The notes beneath the pieces were generated by a model. It was not told the origin of the DNA. It searched no databases and was given only the letters and a program-made list of their open reading frames with translations. The position numbers and the translations under genes are program-made. A stretch of DNA of 33,940 nt from Oxalobacter sp. GTDB taxonomy: Bacteria; Pseudomonadota; Gammaproteobacteria; Burkholderiales; Burkholderiaceae_D. The stretch covers positions 1 to 33,940 of the forward strand of contig JAFWUI010000054.1 in assembly GCA_017524145.1 (NCBI GenBank), given 5' to 3'. Position 1 is the first letter of the stretch. Every line of letters starts with the position of its first letter. This document shows positions 33,606-33,940 of this stretch, in pieces.

Positions 33606-33625
33606 GATGCAGATTATGCTGCATC
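33606..33625. promoter_or_regulatory. Hairpin in the rpoD leader
   Basis: GATGCAG and CTGCATC form a perfect 7-bp stem with a six-base loop about 30 bp before the rpoD ATG. Only three T residues follow, so it is more likely a leader structure than a terminator. Confidence 0.4.
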
Positions 33626-33654
33626 TTTCATGACTGACGGACGATAAGGACGAC

Positions 33655-33940
33655 ATGAAAAAATCAGACCAGAATCCTGCGAGTGAGAACAGTGTTGTGG
33701 ATGCGCCTGTTAAGAAACAGAGGCGCCGTAAAGCAGCCGCCCTGGCTGCTGAAGTTGCTGATATCAAGGCAAAGGCTCCAGAAGCTGTCGTTGAGCCTGT
33801 CGCCCCAACTGAAGTGAAAGCCAAGAAATCCAGCAAAAGACGTAAGGCGGCTGGTACAGAAAAGGCAGAAACTGCTCCAGTTGAAGCTGTAGCAATGCTC
33901 CCGGAAAAGGCAGCTGCTGAAGTAGCAGTTGCGAAAGAAA
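33655..33940 (+). CDS. rpoD: RNA polymerase primary sigma factor, N-terminal part
   Basis: The first 95 codons run off the window. The start MKKSDQNPASENSVVDAP is preceded by AAGGA five nt upstream. The visible part is low-complexity and rich in Lys, Ala and Glu (QRRRKAAALAAEV, KAKKSSKRRKAA), like the long N-terminal extensions of RpoD in Burkholderiales. No conserved sigma region is yet visible. The identification therefore rests mainly on position after rpsU-yqeY-dnaG. The extension carries no known enzymatic role. Confidence 0.75.
   Translation, partial: MKKSDQNPASENSVVDAPVKKQRRRKAAALAAEVADIKAKAPEAVVEPVAPTEVKAKKSSKRRKAAGTEKAETAPVEAVAMLPEKAAAEVAVAKE

Overview
The window looks like chromosomal DNA of a beta-proteobacterium of the order Burkholderiales, most likely an Oxalobacter-like member of the Oxalobacteraceae. 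This is inferred from the rpsU-yqeY-dnaG-(rpoD) macromolecular synthesis cluster with a long Lys/Ala/Glu-rich sigma-70 N-terminus, the style of the metabolic genes and the moderate base composition. I see no rRNA, tRNA, CRISPR array or complete insertion sequence.

Layout. 1-2361 (minus): the 5' part of one continuous reading frame that joins carbamoyl-phosphate synthase small (CarA) and large (CarB) subunits. Upstream lie a near-consensus sigma-54 promoter and an NtrC-type dyad. 2866-5884: a DUF389 membrane protein, a lipoprotein with its own terminator, and a tail-anchored protein of unknown function. 5885-7970: a strikingly AT-rich segment with a membrane-protein gene interrupted by an in-frame stop and a small secreted Cys-containing protein. 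It is bounded by a decayed copy of the 3' end of the tail-anchored gene, giving a 13-bp exact direct repeat. 7990-9858: a small SANT/Myb-like DNA-binding protein, an Sfp-type phosphopantetheinyl transferase and a Sel1-repeat protein. 9892-13322: a DASS/SLC13-type anion:sodium symporter, then a compact exbB-exbD-tonB operon whose TonB linker is Gly/Ser-rich instead of Pro-rich. 13371-17145 (minus): a small unknown protein, a membrane metallophosphoesterase, and a cupin / O-acetyltransferase / dienelactone-hydrolase-like group divergent from a LysR regulator.

17336-19807 (plus): the LysR gene overlaps by 4 nt a 405-residue FtsK/SpoIIIE homologue that keeps the fold but has lost the Walker A lysine and Walker B acidic residues, and this is followed by a 109-residue unknown protein. 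19871-19904 is a tandem heptanucleotide repeat between convergent genes. 19921-21953 (minus): a YggL-like protein, a Cys/His zinc-site protein and a 5'(3')-deoxyribonucleotidase-like HAD phosphatase. 22111-24959 (plus): a nucleoside/guanine-type deaminase, a CI/LexA-like repressor with an apparently lost catalytic lysine, a PhzF-family isomerase and a small XRE regulator. 25330-30583: small unknown proteins, a histone-deacetylase-family amidohydrolase with a small membrane protein, a DUF4116 protein with twenty 24-residue repeats, and two secreted unknown proteins. 30739 to the end: rpsU, yqeY, dnaG and the beginning of rpoD.

Most noteworthy: (i) the CarA-CarB fusion and its apparent sigma-54/NtrC control; (ii) the catalytically degenerate FtsK-like protein coupled to a LysR gene; (iii) the AT-rich insertion bounded by a duplicated gene end. 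All assignments come from reading the sequence and from family knowledge; no database search was run.
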